A stretch of 49,393 bases of DNA, taken from the NCBI GenBank assembly GCA_022774705.1, contig JALFLM010000097.1:1-49393 (forward strand). Direction: 5' to 3'. This DNA comes from Lachnospiraceae bacterium (GTDB lineage: Bacteria; Bacillota; Clostridia; Lachnospirales; Lachnospiraceae). Below the pieces are notes generated by a model. It was not told where the DNA came from, made no database searches, and worked only from the letters and a program-made list of their open reading frames with translations. The position numbers were made by a program, and so were the translations under genes. Positions 17,471 to 26,807 of this stretch are shown here, in pieces (positions within the stretch are counted from its first letter, which is position 1; the number at the start of each line of letters is the position of its first letter).

Positions 17471-19063
17471 CTATTCAGCAGGCGATGATTCAGCCTTCGA
17501 CTGTTCAGGAGCCTTTGTTTCAGCCTTTGTTTCGGCTTTTGTCGCCTCAGTGGGCTTCGTCTCGGGTGCCTTCGTTGTTTCGGGTGCATCAGACGGCTCT
17601 GATGCTTTGGTGGTCTCAGCCTTCGTAGCCGCAGAAGATGAACTGCCGTCGGACGGTTTTGTCTCCGGTGCCTTTGTGGTGGTAACAGGCTGCCTTGTAC
17701 CCCGTACAGCCTTTCTCTGAGCTCCCGAATAAGAATCCGTATAGAGCAGAGTACTTTCTGTCAGCTTGCCATCTACATAAACTTCCTTCGTCAGTGTTGC
17801 CTTTACAGCGGGATACGCTCCCTGTGTAGTACGTTCATACCCGACAGGCATTGATGGATCATTGGTATAACTTACACCACTGGGATATGATTCACTGAGA
17901 GTTTTGGAAATATATTTGACCTCACGGTTCTCCGGTCTCGTTTCTTTACCATAAATACGGAAAGTACAGTATCCGCCTCCTGCAGATGCATCAATATAAA
18001 TCGGAGTATCGTAAGGGTTCTTCAGTTTCAGATCCTTCTGGGGATTTTTATAATCACTTCCCGCATAAATTGTAGAATCCATCGCATAATCCACATAATG
18101 CACGATCAGAGTATGGTGATATCTCTCAACAATATCAAGTTCCGCATACAGTGCGGCATTGTACAGGGTAGAAGCTGTCTGGCAGATACCCGCACCCACC
18201 GTTTCTTCCACATTTGTACCAAAGTATCCCTGACCGGTGCCGTAACCGCCTTCTTTGGAACGTTCCCCCATCAGAAGAGACACGGAAATCGTCTCCCCGG
18301 GCCAGATAACCGTACCGTCAAGACGGCTGGTACTCAGTTCCAGACTCTGCGTACGTCCTCTGTTGCCGCTGTCATAAGTAGTTGTACGGCTACCCATAAG
18401 ATCCTTTACCGCTTCCAGCTCGGATGCTTTGTGTTTCGGCTCGGCAACTGCAACAGTTGTCTCTACCGTAGCCTTATCGGAATCCCATTCCTTTTTCAGA
18501 AGTTCATTGAGAGACGCAATCGTTGCATCCACATCTACAGTCAGGCCCTTTTCCTCTTTGGTGATAACAAACTCTCCATTGGACCGATTCAGTCCAGGTT
18601 CTTTTGCTTCCTGATCATAGGCCTGCAATGTATTTTTAATATAATTCTTAATTGCTTTCTGATCAACTTCCAGATTGAGATCATATACATGATTCTCTTT
18701 CTTCAGATCGGACAGTACTTTAAAACGTGCGATCAGATTGCCGCTTTTCCCCAGCTCCATGGCTTCATCCAGAATCTCAGGATTGCTCCAGTCAATTCCG
18801 ATATCGCTTAACTTCAAAGTATCTTCATGTTCCCCTGTTACCATAGTGACCGATTTTGACTCCAGTCCATCAATATAATCCTGAACTGCCTTTTCTGCCT
18901 CTTTGGCTGTCAAACCGGATAAGTTAATACTGCCTGCATAAACACCATCAACAATAACGCCTTCTTCTGCTGCATCCGCGACTGACTTTGCCGCCATGGC
19001 ACCGCCCCCCAGGGCAAAAATCAGAACCAGGGCCAATACGCCGATGACTGCGCGTTTCTTCAT
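17471..19063 (-). CDS. VanW-family wall protein with Thr/Lys/Glu/Pro tail
   Basis: 530 aa. Signal or anchor helix at about 4-24, two YoaR-like putative peptidoglycan-binding modules (about 35-200), then the VanW domain (about 225-360) with GETISVSLLMGERSKEGGYG, GAGICQTASTLYNAAL and ERYHHTLIVHYVDYAMD. A C-terminal low-complexity region (about 450-530) contains repeated TKAPETK and KAETKA. VanW-domain proteins are linked to vancomycin-resistance loci but their activity is unknown. Start ATG at 19063 follows AGGGGAGGATAC. Probably anchored outside the membrane in contact with wall polymers. Confidence 0.9.
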   Translation of the reverse strand: MKKRAVIGVLALVLIFALGGGAMAAKSVADAAEEGVIVDGVYAGSINLSGLTAKEAEKAVQDYIDGLESKSVTMVTGEHEDTLKLSDIGIDWSNPEILDEAMELGKSGNLIARFKVLSDLKKENHVYDLNLEVDQKAIKNYIKNTLQAYDQEAKEPGLNRSNGEFVITKEEKGLTVDVDATIASLNELLKKEWDSDKATVETTVAVAEPKHKASELEAVKDLMGSRTTTYDSGNRGRTQSLELSTSRLDGTVIWPGETISVSLLMGERSKEGGYGTGQGYFGTNVEETVGAGICQTASTLYNAALYAELDIVERYHHTLIVHYVDYAMDSTIYAGSDYKNPQKDLKLKNPYDTPIYIDASAGGGYCTFRIYGKETRPENREVKYISKTLSESYPSGVSYTNDPSMPVGYERTTQGAYPAVKATLTKEVYVDGKLTESTLLYTDSYSGAQRKAVRGTRQPVTTTKAPETKPSDGSSSSAATKAETTKASEPSDAPETTKAPETKPTEATKAETKAETKAPEQSKAESSPAE

Positions 19064-19199
19064 ATCTCTGTATCCTCCCCTAAATGAAAAATAACCTGTC
19101 TGCTATAAAAGATAACCTGCCTGCTCAGCCGGGTATGCTGTCTCCCGAACCGCACCGGCCGATCAGTCAGGAAATAACGGCTTCTTACTACAGGTTCTT

Positions 19200-19227
19200 A
19201 TTTTATCACAATACCGGGGATTTGCAA
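19200..19227 (-). promoter_or_regulatory. Candidate promoter for the VanW gene
   Basis: -35 TTGCAA (19222-19227), 16-nt spacer, -10 TAAAAT (19200-19205) on the minus strand, in an otherwise gene-free stretch (19064-19356). Short direct repeats (AACCTGYCTGCT near 19090-19120) lie in the leader. Confidence 0.5.
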
Positions 19228-19356
19228 CAAAAAACTTGAACATACTTTTTTTGTTTTTAAATCATTCTATAATAAAAATAGATAAACAGCCCTCCCCGGG
19301 CAGCACAATCCGTCTTCTGAAAACATACTCAGCCTTCTGAAAACGCCAATCCGTCA

Positions 19357-19458
19357 TTAAAAGCTCATGCTGCTGAGGATTCCGGTCACCAGCATGGCCA
19401 CAATCAGGATTCCTGCTATAACACCTGCTACAATTTTCTGAAATTTTTTATTATACAT
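19357..19458 (-). CDS. 33-aa single-span membrane peptide
   Basis: Short gene starting MYNKKFQKIVAG and ending SSMSF. A basic N-terminus is followed by one hydrophobic helix (about residues 9-29). A textbook ribosome site GGAGG lies 8 nt before the ATG, which is the main reason to believe it. It sits directly downstream of the B12 radical SAM gene (20 nt gap) and is likely co-transcribed. Function unknown. The topology prediction would be N-in. Confidence 0.65.
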   Translation of the reverse strand: MYNKKFQKIVAGVIAGILIVAMLVTGILSSMSF

Positions 19459-19477
19459 TTTTTTACCTCCTGATAAT

Positions 19478-21418
19478 TCACTTGTTTAAACCTTTCAGCG
19501 GAATCCGGATCACCCGGGCATTGTGGGTCATGGGACTGCGTTTCTCATAATCAAACAGCGCAAGCCAGGGGCCTTTCTCCGCCATCGGGGTGCATTTTAC
19601 ATCATCCACCACATCGTTTACTATATCATTCATCACAGGATGGCGGAAAACGAGGGGCTGACAGCGTCCGCGAAGCTGCCGGTAGGAACAGCGAAGCGCC
19701 TCCCCCCCGAACCATTTTCCTTCCTGTATCTCCCGGGCAAAAAAATCGGAAACCTGCTTTTTATAAGGTTCCTGATCCGGTACAAACTCAGGAACCCGGT
19801 TCATTTTTTCTCTCAGGCAGAAATCAAAGGACAGCAGTTCATCGATCAGCTCCATATCCTCCCGTACTTTCATCTCCTGCAAAAAACAGCGCAGCGCCAT
19901 ATAGCGGTCCACCCTGTTCCGGCTGCCCCTGCGGTATCCCCGCTCCCTCAGAAAGCTGCCGAACCGGCTGAAAAAGTCATAGGGAGTCTCAAAAAACGGC
20001 ATAATGTATGTCAGCGTACAGGAAAACTGGCCGCTGTTGTAATATTCTTCCACCGTCTCCTCCACATTTTTCAGCTGCAGAATATCGCCGTAGGACAACC
20101 ATTTCGTACTCAGAACCTCATAAACCGGATGCGTACGGTAAACAAGACCATAATCGGATGCCTCCCGTTCCATGCGGGTTCCGTGCAGAACCTTCAAAAA
20201 TCCCAGCTGCAGCTGATCCGGCTTCATGGCATATACATCATTAAATGACTTCCTGAAGCTTTCCAGTCCTTCCCGGGGAAGTCCGGCAATCAGATCAAGA
20301 TGCTGGTGAATGTTGCGGCTGCTGCGGACCCTTTCCACAGACCGGGCAACCCTTTCCAGATCCATTGTCCTGCCGATGGCACAGATTGTCTCCGGATTGG
20401 TAGTCTGAACTCCGATTTCCAGCTGGATCAGCCCCGGCCTCATACGGGCAAACAGTTCAAAATCTTCCTCCCTCAGCAGATCCGCCCCGATTTCAAAATG
20501 AAAGTTTGTCACACCGTTATCGTGCTCCAGAATGTAACTCCAGATTCCGTAAGCATGTTCATGACGGCAGTTAAATGTCCTGTCCACAAATTTCACCTGT
20601 GCAGGTTTCTCCCTCAGGAAAAAATCCAGTTCATCATATACCAGACTCAGACTGCGGAAACGCAGTTTTTTCTCCACGGAAGAAAGGCAGTAGCTGCAGG
20701 AAAAGGGACATCCCCGGCTGCTCTCATAGTAGATGATCCGATTCTCGTAATCCGACAGGCTGCCATAAGGAAAAATCAGCTCATCCATGGCCAGAAGCTC
20801 CCCGGAAGCCGTCCGCCGGATTTCTCCCGATTCATCCCGAAGACAAAGTCCCGGAATCTGCAGCAGGATTTCCATCCGGCTTCTGTCCATCTGTCCTTCA
20901 CTGCCGGAAAAAACCTCACAGCCGATACCGGCATCCCGCTCCAAACCGCAGCTTTCATAAAATGCAGCCAGCTTCGCAAAGGTTTCTTCGCCTTCCCCGA
21001 TCATAATTCCGTCAACAAACGGCATCTCCTTCAGTCTTTCCTCCGGATTCCATGAAACCTCCGGTCCGCCCAGCCATATGGGAACCTCCGGCATGATCTT
21101 GTGCAGTTCCTCCGCCAGTTCCCGGATAAAATCCATATTCCAGATATAGCAGGAAAAACCGATCACACCGGGCTGCCGTTCATAAATATCCCTGAGGACC
21201 TCCTCCATCTGATAGTTGATGGTATATTCTGCAAACTCTGCCCTGACTCCCTTCGATTCCCCATAGGCTTTCAGACTGTACACCGCCAGATTGGAATGAA
21301 TGTACTTTGCATTCACCGCTGCCAGCAGAAAATGCCTCCGCCCCGCCGGAGTCTGTATCCGCTCTTTCACTTCCGTATCCACTGTTTCAACACTCTTCCT
21401 CACAACTTCAGAACACAT
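19478..21418 (-). CDS. B12-binding radical SAM protein (DUF4080 type)
   Basis: 646 aa. N-terminal cobalamin-binding-like Rossmann domain (about 28-150, AAVNAKYIHSNLAVYSLKAY, GFSCYIWNMDF, WLGGPEVSW). The radical SAM domain carries C237-x3-C241-x2-C244 (SSRGCPFSCSYC) and downstream FEIGADLL and GLPREGLESF. A DUF4080 C-terminal region follows. The reaction is not known; homologues are widespread in anaerobic Firmicutes. GAGG lies 7 nt before the ATG. Confidence 0.92.
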   Translation of the reverse strand: MCSEVVRKSVETVDTEVKERIQTPAGRRHFLLAAVNAKYIHSNLAVYSLKAYGESKGVRAEFAEYTINYQMEEVLRDIYERQPGVIGFSCYIWNMDFIRELAEELHKIMPEVPIWLGGPEVSWNPEERLKEMPFVDGIMIGEGEETFAKLAAFYESCGLERDAGIGCEVFSGSEGQMDRSRMEILLQIPGLCLRDESGEIRRTASGELLAMDELIFPYGSLSDYENRIIYYESSRGCPFSCSYCLSSVEKKLRFRSLSLVYDELDFFLREKPAQVKFVDRTFNCRHEHAYGIWSYILEHDNGVTNFHFEIGADLLREEDFELFARMRPGLIQLEIGVQTTNPETICAIGRTMDLERVARSVERVRSSRNIHQHLDLIAGLPREGLESFRKSFNDVYAMKPDQLQLGFLKVLHGTRMEREASDYGLVYRTHPVYEVLSTKWLSYGDILQLKNVEETVEEYYNSGQFSCTLTYIMPFFETPYDFFSRFGSFLRERGYRRGSRNRVDRYMALRCFLQEMKVREDMELIDELLSFDFCLREKMNRVPEFVPDQEPYKKQVSDFFAREIQEGKWFGGEALRCSYRQLRGRCQPLVFRHPVMNDIVNDVVDDVKCTPMAEKGPWLALFDYEKRSPMTHNARVIRIPLKGLNK

Positions 21419-21473
21419 ATGATTACCTCATGCTCAATATGCTCAATACTCATTAACCGGCACTTCTATAACG

Positions 21474-21498
21474 AAAAAGGCACATCAGACGATGTGCC
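21474..21498 (-). terminator. Terminator after tRNA-Gly
   Basis: GGCACATC/GATGTGCC 8-bp stem with a 4-nt loop, then TTTTT on the minus strand, 8 nt beyond the tRNA 3' end. Confidence 0.8.
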
Positions 21499-21505
21499 TC
21501 TGTGA

Positions 21506-21576
21506 AGCGGGTGATGGGAATCGAACCCACGTATCTAGCTTGGAAGGCTAGTGTTCTACCATTGAACTACACCCGC
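21506..21576 (-). tRNA. tRNA-Gly (anticodon TCC)
   Basis: 71-nt cloverleaf: acceptor GCGGGTG, D arm with AATGGTAGA, anticodon stem CTAGC with loop CTTCCAA (anticodon TCC), and T arm GTGGGTTCGATTCCCAT. No CCA is encoded. It has its own promoter and terminator. Confidence 0.97.
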
Positions 21577-21630
21577 ATGCGTGTTTTCAAACAACACGCA
21601 TAATATAAACCATATTCAGGAAAAAGTCAA
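21577..21630 (-). promoter_or_regulatory. Promoter and hairpin leader of tRNA-Gly
   Basis: -35 TTGACT (21625-21630), 17-nt spacer, -10 TATATT (21602-21607). Between the -10 and the tRNA, ATGCGTGT (21577-21584) and ACACGCAT (21594-21601) form a perfect 8-bp inverted repeat abutting the mature 5' end. Confidence 0.75.
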
Positions 21631-21641
21631 GCACTTTTTCA
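21622..21641 (-). terminator. Possible terminator of the GH13 gene
   Basis: On the minus strand GAAAAAGT and ACTTTTTC flank a 5-nt loop, shortly after the amylase stop codon. The hairpin overlaps the -35 of the tRNA promoter. Confidence 0.35.
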
Positions 21642-21668
21642 ATTTTTTTGTTGCAGCTCAGCCGCTTC

Positions 21669-23957
21669 CTACTCATCTTCCTCCACATTCCGGATTATAA
21701 CAGAGCTGTAAGCTTTCATCTCCACATGGACAATTCCGTTTTCTACTGTATAAAACCATGATCCCACGTTGTAGCCTTCTTCCCATGTACTCATAACGCG
21801 CAGCATCTGTGTTCCGTCTTCGATTCCCAGTTCCCAGACGGGGATGTCCAGCTCCACTCCGTGGTCCAGATTATTGATGGCTACTGCCACCCGGTTTTCA
21901 TCCAGAAAACGTCCGTACATGAGGATGCCGTAATCGTAACCCAGGAACTTCAGGGATCCGGTCCGCAGGGCTTTGTTTCTCTTGTGGATTCCTCCCAGAT
22001 ATTTATGGAATTCAATCATCTCCAGGTCCTGATTATCCCAGGGATAGGTTCTTCTGCTGTCCGGATCTGTCCATCCGCAGAGCCCTGTTTCGTCCCCGTA
22101 GTAAATCGTGGGAGCACCGGGCCAGGTCATCTGAATCACAGCACCTTCACGGAAAATACCTTTATTAATGCCTTCTTCTGCTGCTCTCGCCCCCAGATAG
22201 GTCAGTCGCCCTACTTTGCGGTTCGTCCGCGTCATAAAACGGGAATGATCATGATTGGACAACTCATTCATGGATGTCAGCAGCGCACCTCTGTGCAGAC
22301 GGCACATGTTATAGCGCATCGTATCATAAAATACCTTGCCGTTGTTGAACATATGCTCATCGTACCGGTCGCTGTGCTTCTCAAGACCCGTTAAAAACCA
22401 GGTTACCGGCTCCATAAACGCATCGTAGTTCATGATGGTATCCCATTCGTCACCCCGAAGCCACTCGGAAGCATCCCCGTAATGCTCAGCCAGAATCAGC
22501 GCATCACTTCTGGAATCCTTTACATTCTCACGGAACCGTTTCCAGAATCTGTGATTGAACTCGCTGGAATGGCCCAGATCCGCAGCTACGTCAAGCCTCC
22601 ATCCATCCACACAGAAGGGCTCGGAAACCCATTTGCGCCCGATCTTCATAATATAATCACAAAGTTCTTCGGAACCTTCGTAATTCAGTTTCGGCAGGGT
22701 ATCATGGTCCCACCAGCCCTGATAGCTGTCATTGAAGGGCCATCTGTCGTTATGAAAATAGAAAAAGTCATGATAGGGGCTGTCCTTGCTGACATATGCA
22801 CCTTTTTCATATCCCTCCTGATTTTCGTAGATCCGCTCTCGGTCCAGCCACTTGTTAAAGGAACCGCAATGATTGAAAACGCCGTCCAGTACCACACGGA
22901 TTCCTCTCTTGTGAGCCTCCTGACAGAGTTTTGCAAACAATTCGTTGCTGGCCTCCAGATTCTTAAAACTGGTGACACGACTGATATACCGGCTGGCACC
23001 TCTGTTGTCATGAACACCTTCCGGAAGCAGGTTTCCCTCATCCTCCAGAATCACACCATAATGAGGATCTATATAATCGTAATCCTGTATGTCATATTTG
23101 TGATTGGAAGGAGAAACAAACAGCGGATTAAAATAGATAGCATTGACGCCAAGGCTCTGAATGTAATCCAGTTTATCAATCACTCCCTGCAGGTCTCCGC
23201 CGTAAAAACGCCCCACGTCCAGAGCCAGTGAATCCTCGGACCAGTTTCTCGCACTGGTGGCGGGAATACCGTCCACATACAGGTACTCCCGGTTCAGCAC
23301 ATCGTTGGAAGGATCACCGTTGCAGAAACGATCTGTAAAAATCTGGTAGAACACAGCGCCTTTTGCCCAGAAAGGCACATGGACACCGGGCCGGACCACA
23401 AAACTGTAGCAGCAGTCGGTCTCGCCGGTAACTCCCAGCTTATTGTAGCGAATCTGTTCCCCGTCTTTTTCCACAATAAAATAATACCAGAAAGGATCAG
23501 CCCCCACCGGAACCTGTGCTTCATAAAAATCAAACCGGGAATCGAAAGTGAGAACCTTTTCCGGCTCCTGACCGGTTTCTTCTGCAGCGGCAGCAGGCTG
23601 CATTACCACAGACTCCTCCCGTTCCACATGAACCAGCCCTCCATGAATCTCCTCCGGCAAAGCCTCCTGCGCTTTCACTGTCTTCTGTCCATCCTGTACA
23701 TTGTCCGCCCTGTTTTCCGTACCGTCCTGCAGGAGCTCTGCACAGCCTCTCTGCTCACCGGCAGTGTGTTCATCGGGACAGGTCTTTTTGGCCGGCTTCC
23801 CGAACTGCATGTACAAAGTTACTTTATCCACATTATTTTTCAGCGTGCGAAAACGAATGGTCAGTATATCGCCCGGATCCGGCTCCTCAGGTATTCTGAA
23901 CATACCACTCTCATCCGAGAACAGTGCTCTTTCATCAATCTTACTCATATCTGACAT
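21669..23957 (-). CDS. GH13 alpha-amylase (neopullulanase/maltogenic type) with interrupted CBM34-like domain
   Basis: 762-aa intracellular alpha-glucan hydrolase (no signal peptide). The GH13 catalytic set is present: DGVFNHCG (region I), nucleophile D456 in GWRLDVAAD, acid/base E491 in LILAEHYG, and D570 in LSNHDHSRF. The N-terminal starch-binding-like domain (about 20-190) is split by a Glu/Gln/Ala-rich insert at residues 56-135, with flanking strands VTLYMQFG and RFDFYEAQVPVGADPFWYYF. The family hydrolyses malto-oligosaccharides, pullulan or cyclodextrins. Start ATG at 23957 follows GAGGAG; an upstream frame to 23999 has no better site. It has its own promoter. Confidence 0.92.
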   Translation of the reverse strand: MSDMSKIDERALFSDESGMFRIPEEPDPGDILTIRFRTLKNNVDKVTLYMQFGKPAKKTCPDEHTAGEQRGCAELLQDGTENRADNVQDGQKTVKAQEALPEEIHGGLVHVEREESVVMQPAAAAEETGQEPEKVLTFDSRFDFYEAQVPVGADPFWYYFIVEKDGEQIRYNKLGVTGETDCCYSFVVRPGVHVPFWAKGAVFYQIFTDRFCNGDPSNDVLNREYLYVDGIPATSARNWSEDSLALDVGRFYGGDLQGVIDKLDYIQSLGVNAIYFNPLFVSPSNHKYDIQDYDYIDPHYGVILEDEGNLLPEGVHDNRGASRYISRVTSFKNLEASNELFAKLCQEAHKRGIRVVLDGVFNHCGSFNKWLDRERIYENQEGYEKGAYVSKDSPYHDFFYFHNDRWPFNDSYQGWWDHDTLPKLNYEGSEELCDYIMKIGRKWVSEPFCVDGWRLDVAADLGHSSEFNHRFWKRFRENVKDSRSDALILAEHYGDASEWLRGDEWDTIMNYDAFMEPVTWFLTGLEKHSDRYDEHMFNNGKVFYDTMRYNMCRLHRGALLTSMNELSNHDHSRFMTRTNRKVGRLTYLGARAAEEGINKGIFREGAVIQMTWPGAPTIYYGDETGLCGWTDPDSRRTYPWDNQDLEMIEFHKYLGGIHKRNKALRTGSLKFLGYDYGILMYGRFLDENRVAVAINNLDHGVELDIPVWELGIEDGTQMLRVMSTWEEGYNVGSWFYTVENGIVHVEMKAYSSVIIRNVEEDE

Positions 23958-23999
23958 ATTTTCTCCTCTACTCCATCCTTTTTTTTGCTCTGCATTCAA

Positions 24000-24443
24000 T
24001 TAAATGTCTCTGTTATATTTTATAATATCCATTCCATTAACACAAGTTAAATTATCCCAAATTGCGCAAAAAAACTGTACAAAAATGGTCGTATTTTTTG
24101 CACATAAACGGAGAAAAGACCAGTACGGGGAAGTACTGGCCTTTTCAGGAGAAGGTATTTCATTTTATGGGGGTGTAGCAAAAATATATGATGTATTGGG
24201 GGATTTACGATATTTATTATATCCATTTTTTAAAAATAAGTGTTCACAAATCCTTCTTTATTTTTGATCAAATTCTATACATCGTGAATAACCGAAAAAT
24301 CATAATTTAAAAAACCGCAGAAAAAAACGCTTGATTTTCCTGCGGTTTTTGTACTTTTTTGCACGGTCATTTGTCTGCGGGCCAAAGACAGTTCTCATAC
24401 AGCCTGGGGACAGGCCCATGTGTTCCGGAATTTCCTCAATGCA
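24000..24443. other. Intergenic region amylase / ftsH: promoter and two hairpins
   Basis: No gene. An amylase promoter on the minus strand is plausible: -35 TTGTGT (24040-24045), 17 nt, -10 TAAAAT (24017-24022). A hairpin CCAGTAC/GTACTGG (24120-24139) is flanked by T tracts on both strands. A second hairpin, AAACCGCAG/CTGCGGTTT (24312-24348), has T runs on both sides and probably terminates ftsH. The AT-rich stretch 24170-24300 shows nothing I recognise. Confidence 0.55.
24309..24350 (-). terminator. Terminator of the tilS-hpt-ftsH operon
   Basis: Stem AAACCGCAG/CTGCGGTTT with a 19-nt A/T-rich loop, then T6 on the minus strand; the plus-strand side is also T-rich. Confidence 0.7.
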
Positions 24444-26252
24444 TTACAGAGCTCTATCAAAAAGTGCCTCAAACTCTTCTCCGGTGATCTTTTCCTTTTC
24501 GATCAGAAGCTGCGCACTCTTCTCCAGCACATCCCGGTTCTCTTCCAGAATCTTGCATGCTTTGTCATAGCAGGTGTCAATGATCCGCTTCACTTCATCA
24601 TCGATTCTGCTAGCCACATTTTCACTGTAGCTTCTCGTATGAGCCAGATCACGACCGATAAATACCTCATCATCATCGGTGTTGTAATTGATCATGCCCA
24701 GTGATTCGCTCATACCGTATTTCGTAACCATATCGCGGGCGGTGGAAGTTGCCTGTTTGATATCCTGAGATGCCCCCGTCGTCACATCTCCAAAAATCAT
24801 TGACTCCGCAATGCGGCCGCCCAGACTTACCATAATATCCTGAATCATCTGGTTCTTTGTACGGAACATCTCATCCGCAGCCGGCTGAGGCATGGTATAG
24901 CCCGCTGCTCCCATACCTGTGGGAATAATGGAAACCGTGTGAACCGGCCCCACATCCGGAAGAACATGGAACAGAATCGCATGCCCCGATTCGTGATAGG
25001 CGGTAATCTTCTTCTCTTTTTCAGAAATCAGGCGGCTTTTCTTCTCCGCACCGATCCCCACCTTGATAAAGGAGTGATTAATATCTTCTGCTGTAATAAA
25101 CTCTCTGTTATCCCTGGCTGCATGGATAGCAGCTTCGTTCATCAGATTCTCCAGATCGGCTCCGGCAAATCCCGAAGTGGTGAGGGCAATCTTATGAAGA
25201 TCCACATCATCCCCCAGAGGCTTCTTTCTGGAATGAACCTTGAGTATCTCCTCGCGTCCCCTCACGTCCGGCCTGCCCACGCCGACCTTGCGGTCGAAAC
25301 GGCCCGGTCTTAAAATGGCCGGATCAAGAATATCCACACGGTTGGTGGCTGCCAGCACAATAATGCCTTCATTGACACCGAAACCGTCCATCTCAACCAG
25401 CAGCTGGTTCAGCGTCTGCTCACGTTCATCGTGACCTCCGCCCATACCGGCGCCCCTTCTCCTTGCCACCGCATCGATCTCATCGATAAATACAATGCAG
25501 GGAGCGTTGTTTTTGGCATCATTGAACAGATCTCTTACGCGGGACGCACCTACGCCCACAAACATCTCCACAAAATCAGAACCGGAAATACTGAAAAACG
25601 GTACACCGGCCTCACCGGCAACAGCTTTGGCAAGCAGCGTCTTACCGGTACCGGGCGGGCCCACCAGAAGCACACCTTTGGGGATTCTGGCCCCAAGACT
25701 GATATATTTCTGAGGCGCCTTCAGGAAATCCACCAGCTCCTCCAGCTCTTCCTTTTCCTCGTGAAGACCGGCAACATCACGGAATGTCACCCTCTTTTTA
25801 CCGTCATCACGACGGGCACGGCTCTTGCCGAAATTCATCATCTTATTGCCGTTACCCCCCTGCATGGCCTGATTATTCATCATGATGAACATCATACCGA
25901 TCAGAACGATGCCGCACAGGATGGGCAGAACAATGGATAAGAAATAATTCTCCCGCTGAACCTTGTCAATCTCAACCGAAACACCGGCTTCCTTCAGTTT
26001 ATCCAGCTCTTCGTTGACATCCGTCACATTCAGGGTATAAGACGTTCCGTTCTGTATCTGAAAGCTGATACGTCCGGTGGGGGTCTCCGCATTGGGCATC
26101 ACCCTGGCACTGACCACCTCATCCCGGGCCACCAGCTTTTCATACTGACTGTAGGTACATGAATCCCCGTAAAACATGCTGGAACTGGCATAAATGATCA
26201 CAAGCACCAGCGCAATCATCAGAGGGATAAAATAATTTGCTCTTTTCTTCAA
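24444..26252 (-). CDS. ftsH: ATP-dependent zinc metalloprotease FtsH
   Basis: 602 aa. Membrane helices at about 8-24 and 104-124 enclose a small periplasm-facing domain. The AAA+ module has Walker A GPPGTGKT (198-205), Walker [10 protein letters not shown] and the SRH region. The M41 peptidase has the zinc site HESGH (420-424). It degrades misfolded membrane proteins and regulators. It follows hpt after a 24-nt gap, preserving the tilS-hpt-ftsH order known from Bacillus. Confidence 0.97.
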   Translation of the reverse strand: MKKRANYFIPLMIALVLVIIYASSSMFYGDSCTYSQYEKLVARDEVVSARVMPNAETPTGRISFQIQNGTSYTLNVTDVNEELDKLKEAGVSVEIDKVQRENYFLSIVLPILCGIVLIGMMFIMMNNQAMQGGNGNKMMNFGKSRARRDDGKKRVTFRDVAGLHEEKEELEELVDFLKAPQKYISLGARIPKGVLLVGPPGTGKTLLAKAVAGEAGVPFFSISGSDFVEMFVGVGASRVRDLFNDAKNNAPCIVFIDEIDAVARRRGAGMGGGHDEREQTLNQLLVEMDGFGVNEGIIVLAATNRVDILDPAILRPGRFDRKVGVGRPDVRGREEILKVHSRKKPLGDDVDLHKIALTTSGFAGADLENLMNEAAIHAARDNREFITAEDINHSFIKVGIGAEKKSRLISEKEKKITAYHESGHAILFHVLPDVGPVHTVSIIPTGMGAAGYTMPQPAADEMFRTKNQMIQDIMVSLGGRIAESMIFGDVTTGASQDIKQATSTARDMVTKYGMSESLGMINYNTDDDEVFIGRDLAHTRSYSENVASRIDDEVKRIIDTCYDKACKILEENRDVLEKSAQLLIEKEKITGEEFEALFDRAL

Positions 26253-26276
26253 TTTGAAAATAAACCTCCTGGAATA

Positions 26277-26807
26277 TCAATCCTCATCGAATTCGACCAC
26301 ACCAATGTAAGGGAGATTTCTGTATTTCTGGTCATAGTCGAGACCATAGCCAACAACAAATTCATCCGGAATCTGGAAAGCGGTATAATCCACATTAACA
26401 GCCTTGACACGTCTGGAAGGCTTGTCGAGCAGCGTACAGATGCGGATGCTGGCCGGCTCTCTGTTCTGAAGAAGCTTGCAGAGATGGCTCAGGGTTCTTC
26501 CCGAATCGATAATATCCTCAACGATCAGAACGTCTTTATCCTTCAACGGTTCATCCAGATCCTTGACGATCCTGATAATGCCGCTGGATTCCGTGCCTGC
26601 GCCGTAACTGGATACCGACATGAAATCAAAGGATACAGGTACGGTAATTCTTTTGGCAAGCTCGCACATAAAGCATACGCCGCCTTTTAAAATACAGATC
26701 ATATGCACCGTCTTTCCCTGATAATCTTTACTGATCTCAGCACCTAATTCGCTGATTTTGCGGTCAACTTCTTCTTCTGTAAGCAAAACCCGGATTTTTT
26801 CGCTCAT
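26277..26807 (-). CDS. hpt: Hypoxanthine phosphoribosyltransferase
   Basis: 176 aa. The PRPP-binding motif LIVEDIIDSGRTL and the FDFMSVSSYG loop are present. It converts hypoxanthine or guanine plus PRPP to IMP or GMP (purine salvage). The start overlaps the end of tilS by 4 nt, implying translational coupling, and ftsH follows. Confidence 0.96.
   Translation of the reverse strand: MSEKIRVLLTEEEVDRKISELGAEISKDYQGKTVHMICILKGGVCFMCELAKRITVPVSFDFMSVSSYGAGTESSGIIRIVKDLDEPLKDKDVLIVEDIIDSGRTLSHLCKLLQNREPASIRICTLLDKPSRRVKAVNVDYTAFQIPDEFVVGYGLDYDQKYRNLPYIGVVEFDED

Noticed and set aside
24004-24267. Open frame of 87 codons on the plus strand between the amylase gene and ftsH.
   Set aside because: It starts inside the amylase promoter region, has no ribosome site, runs through a hairpin, and its translation has no protein-like pattern.
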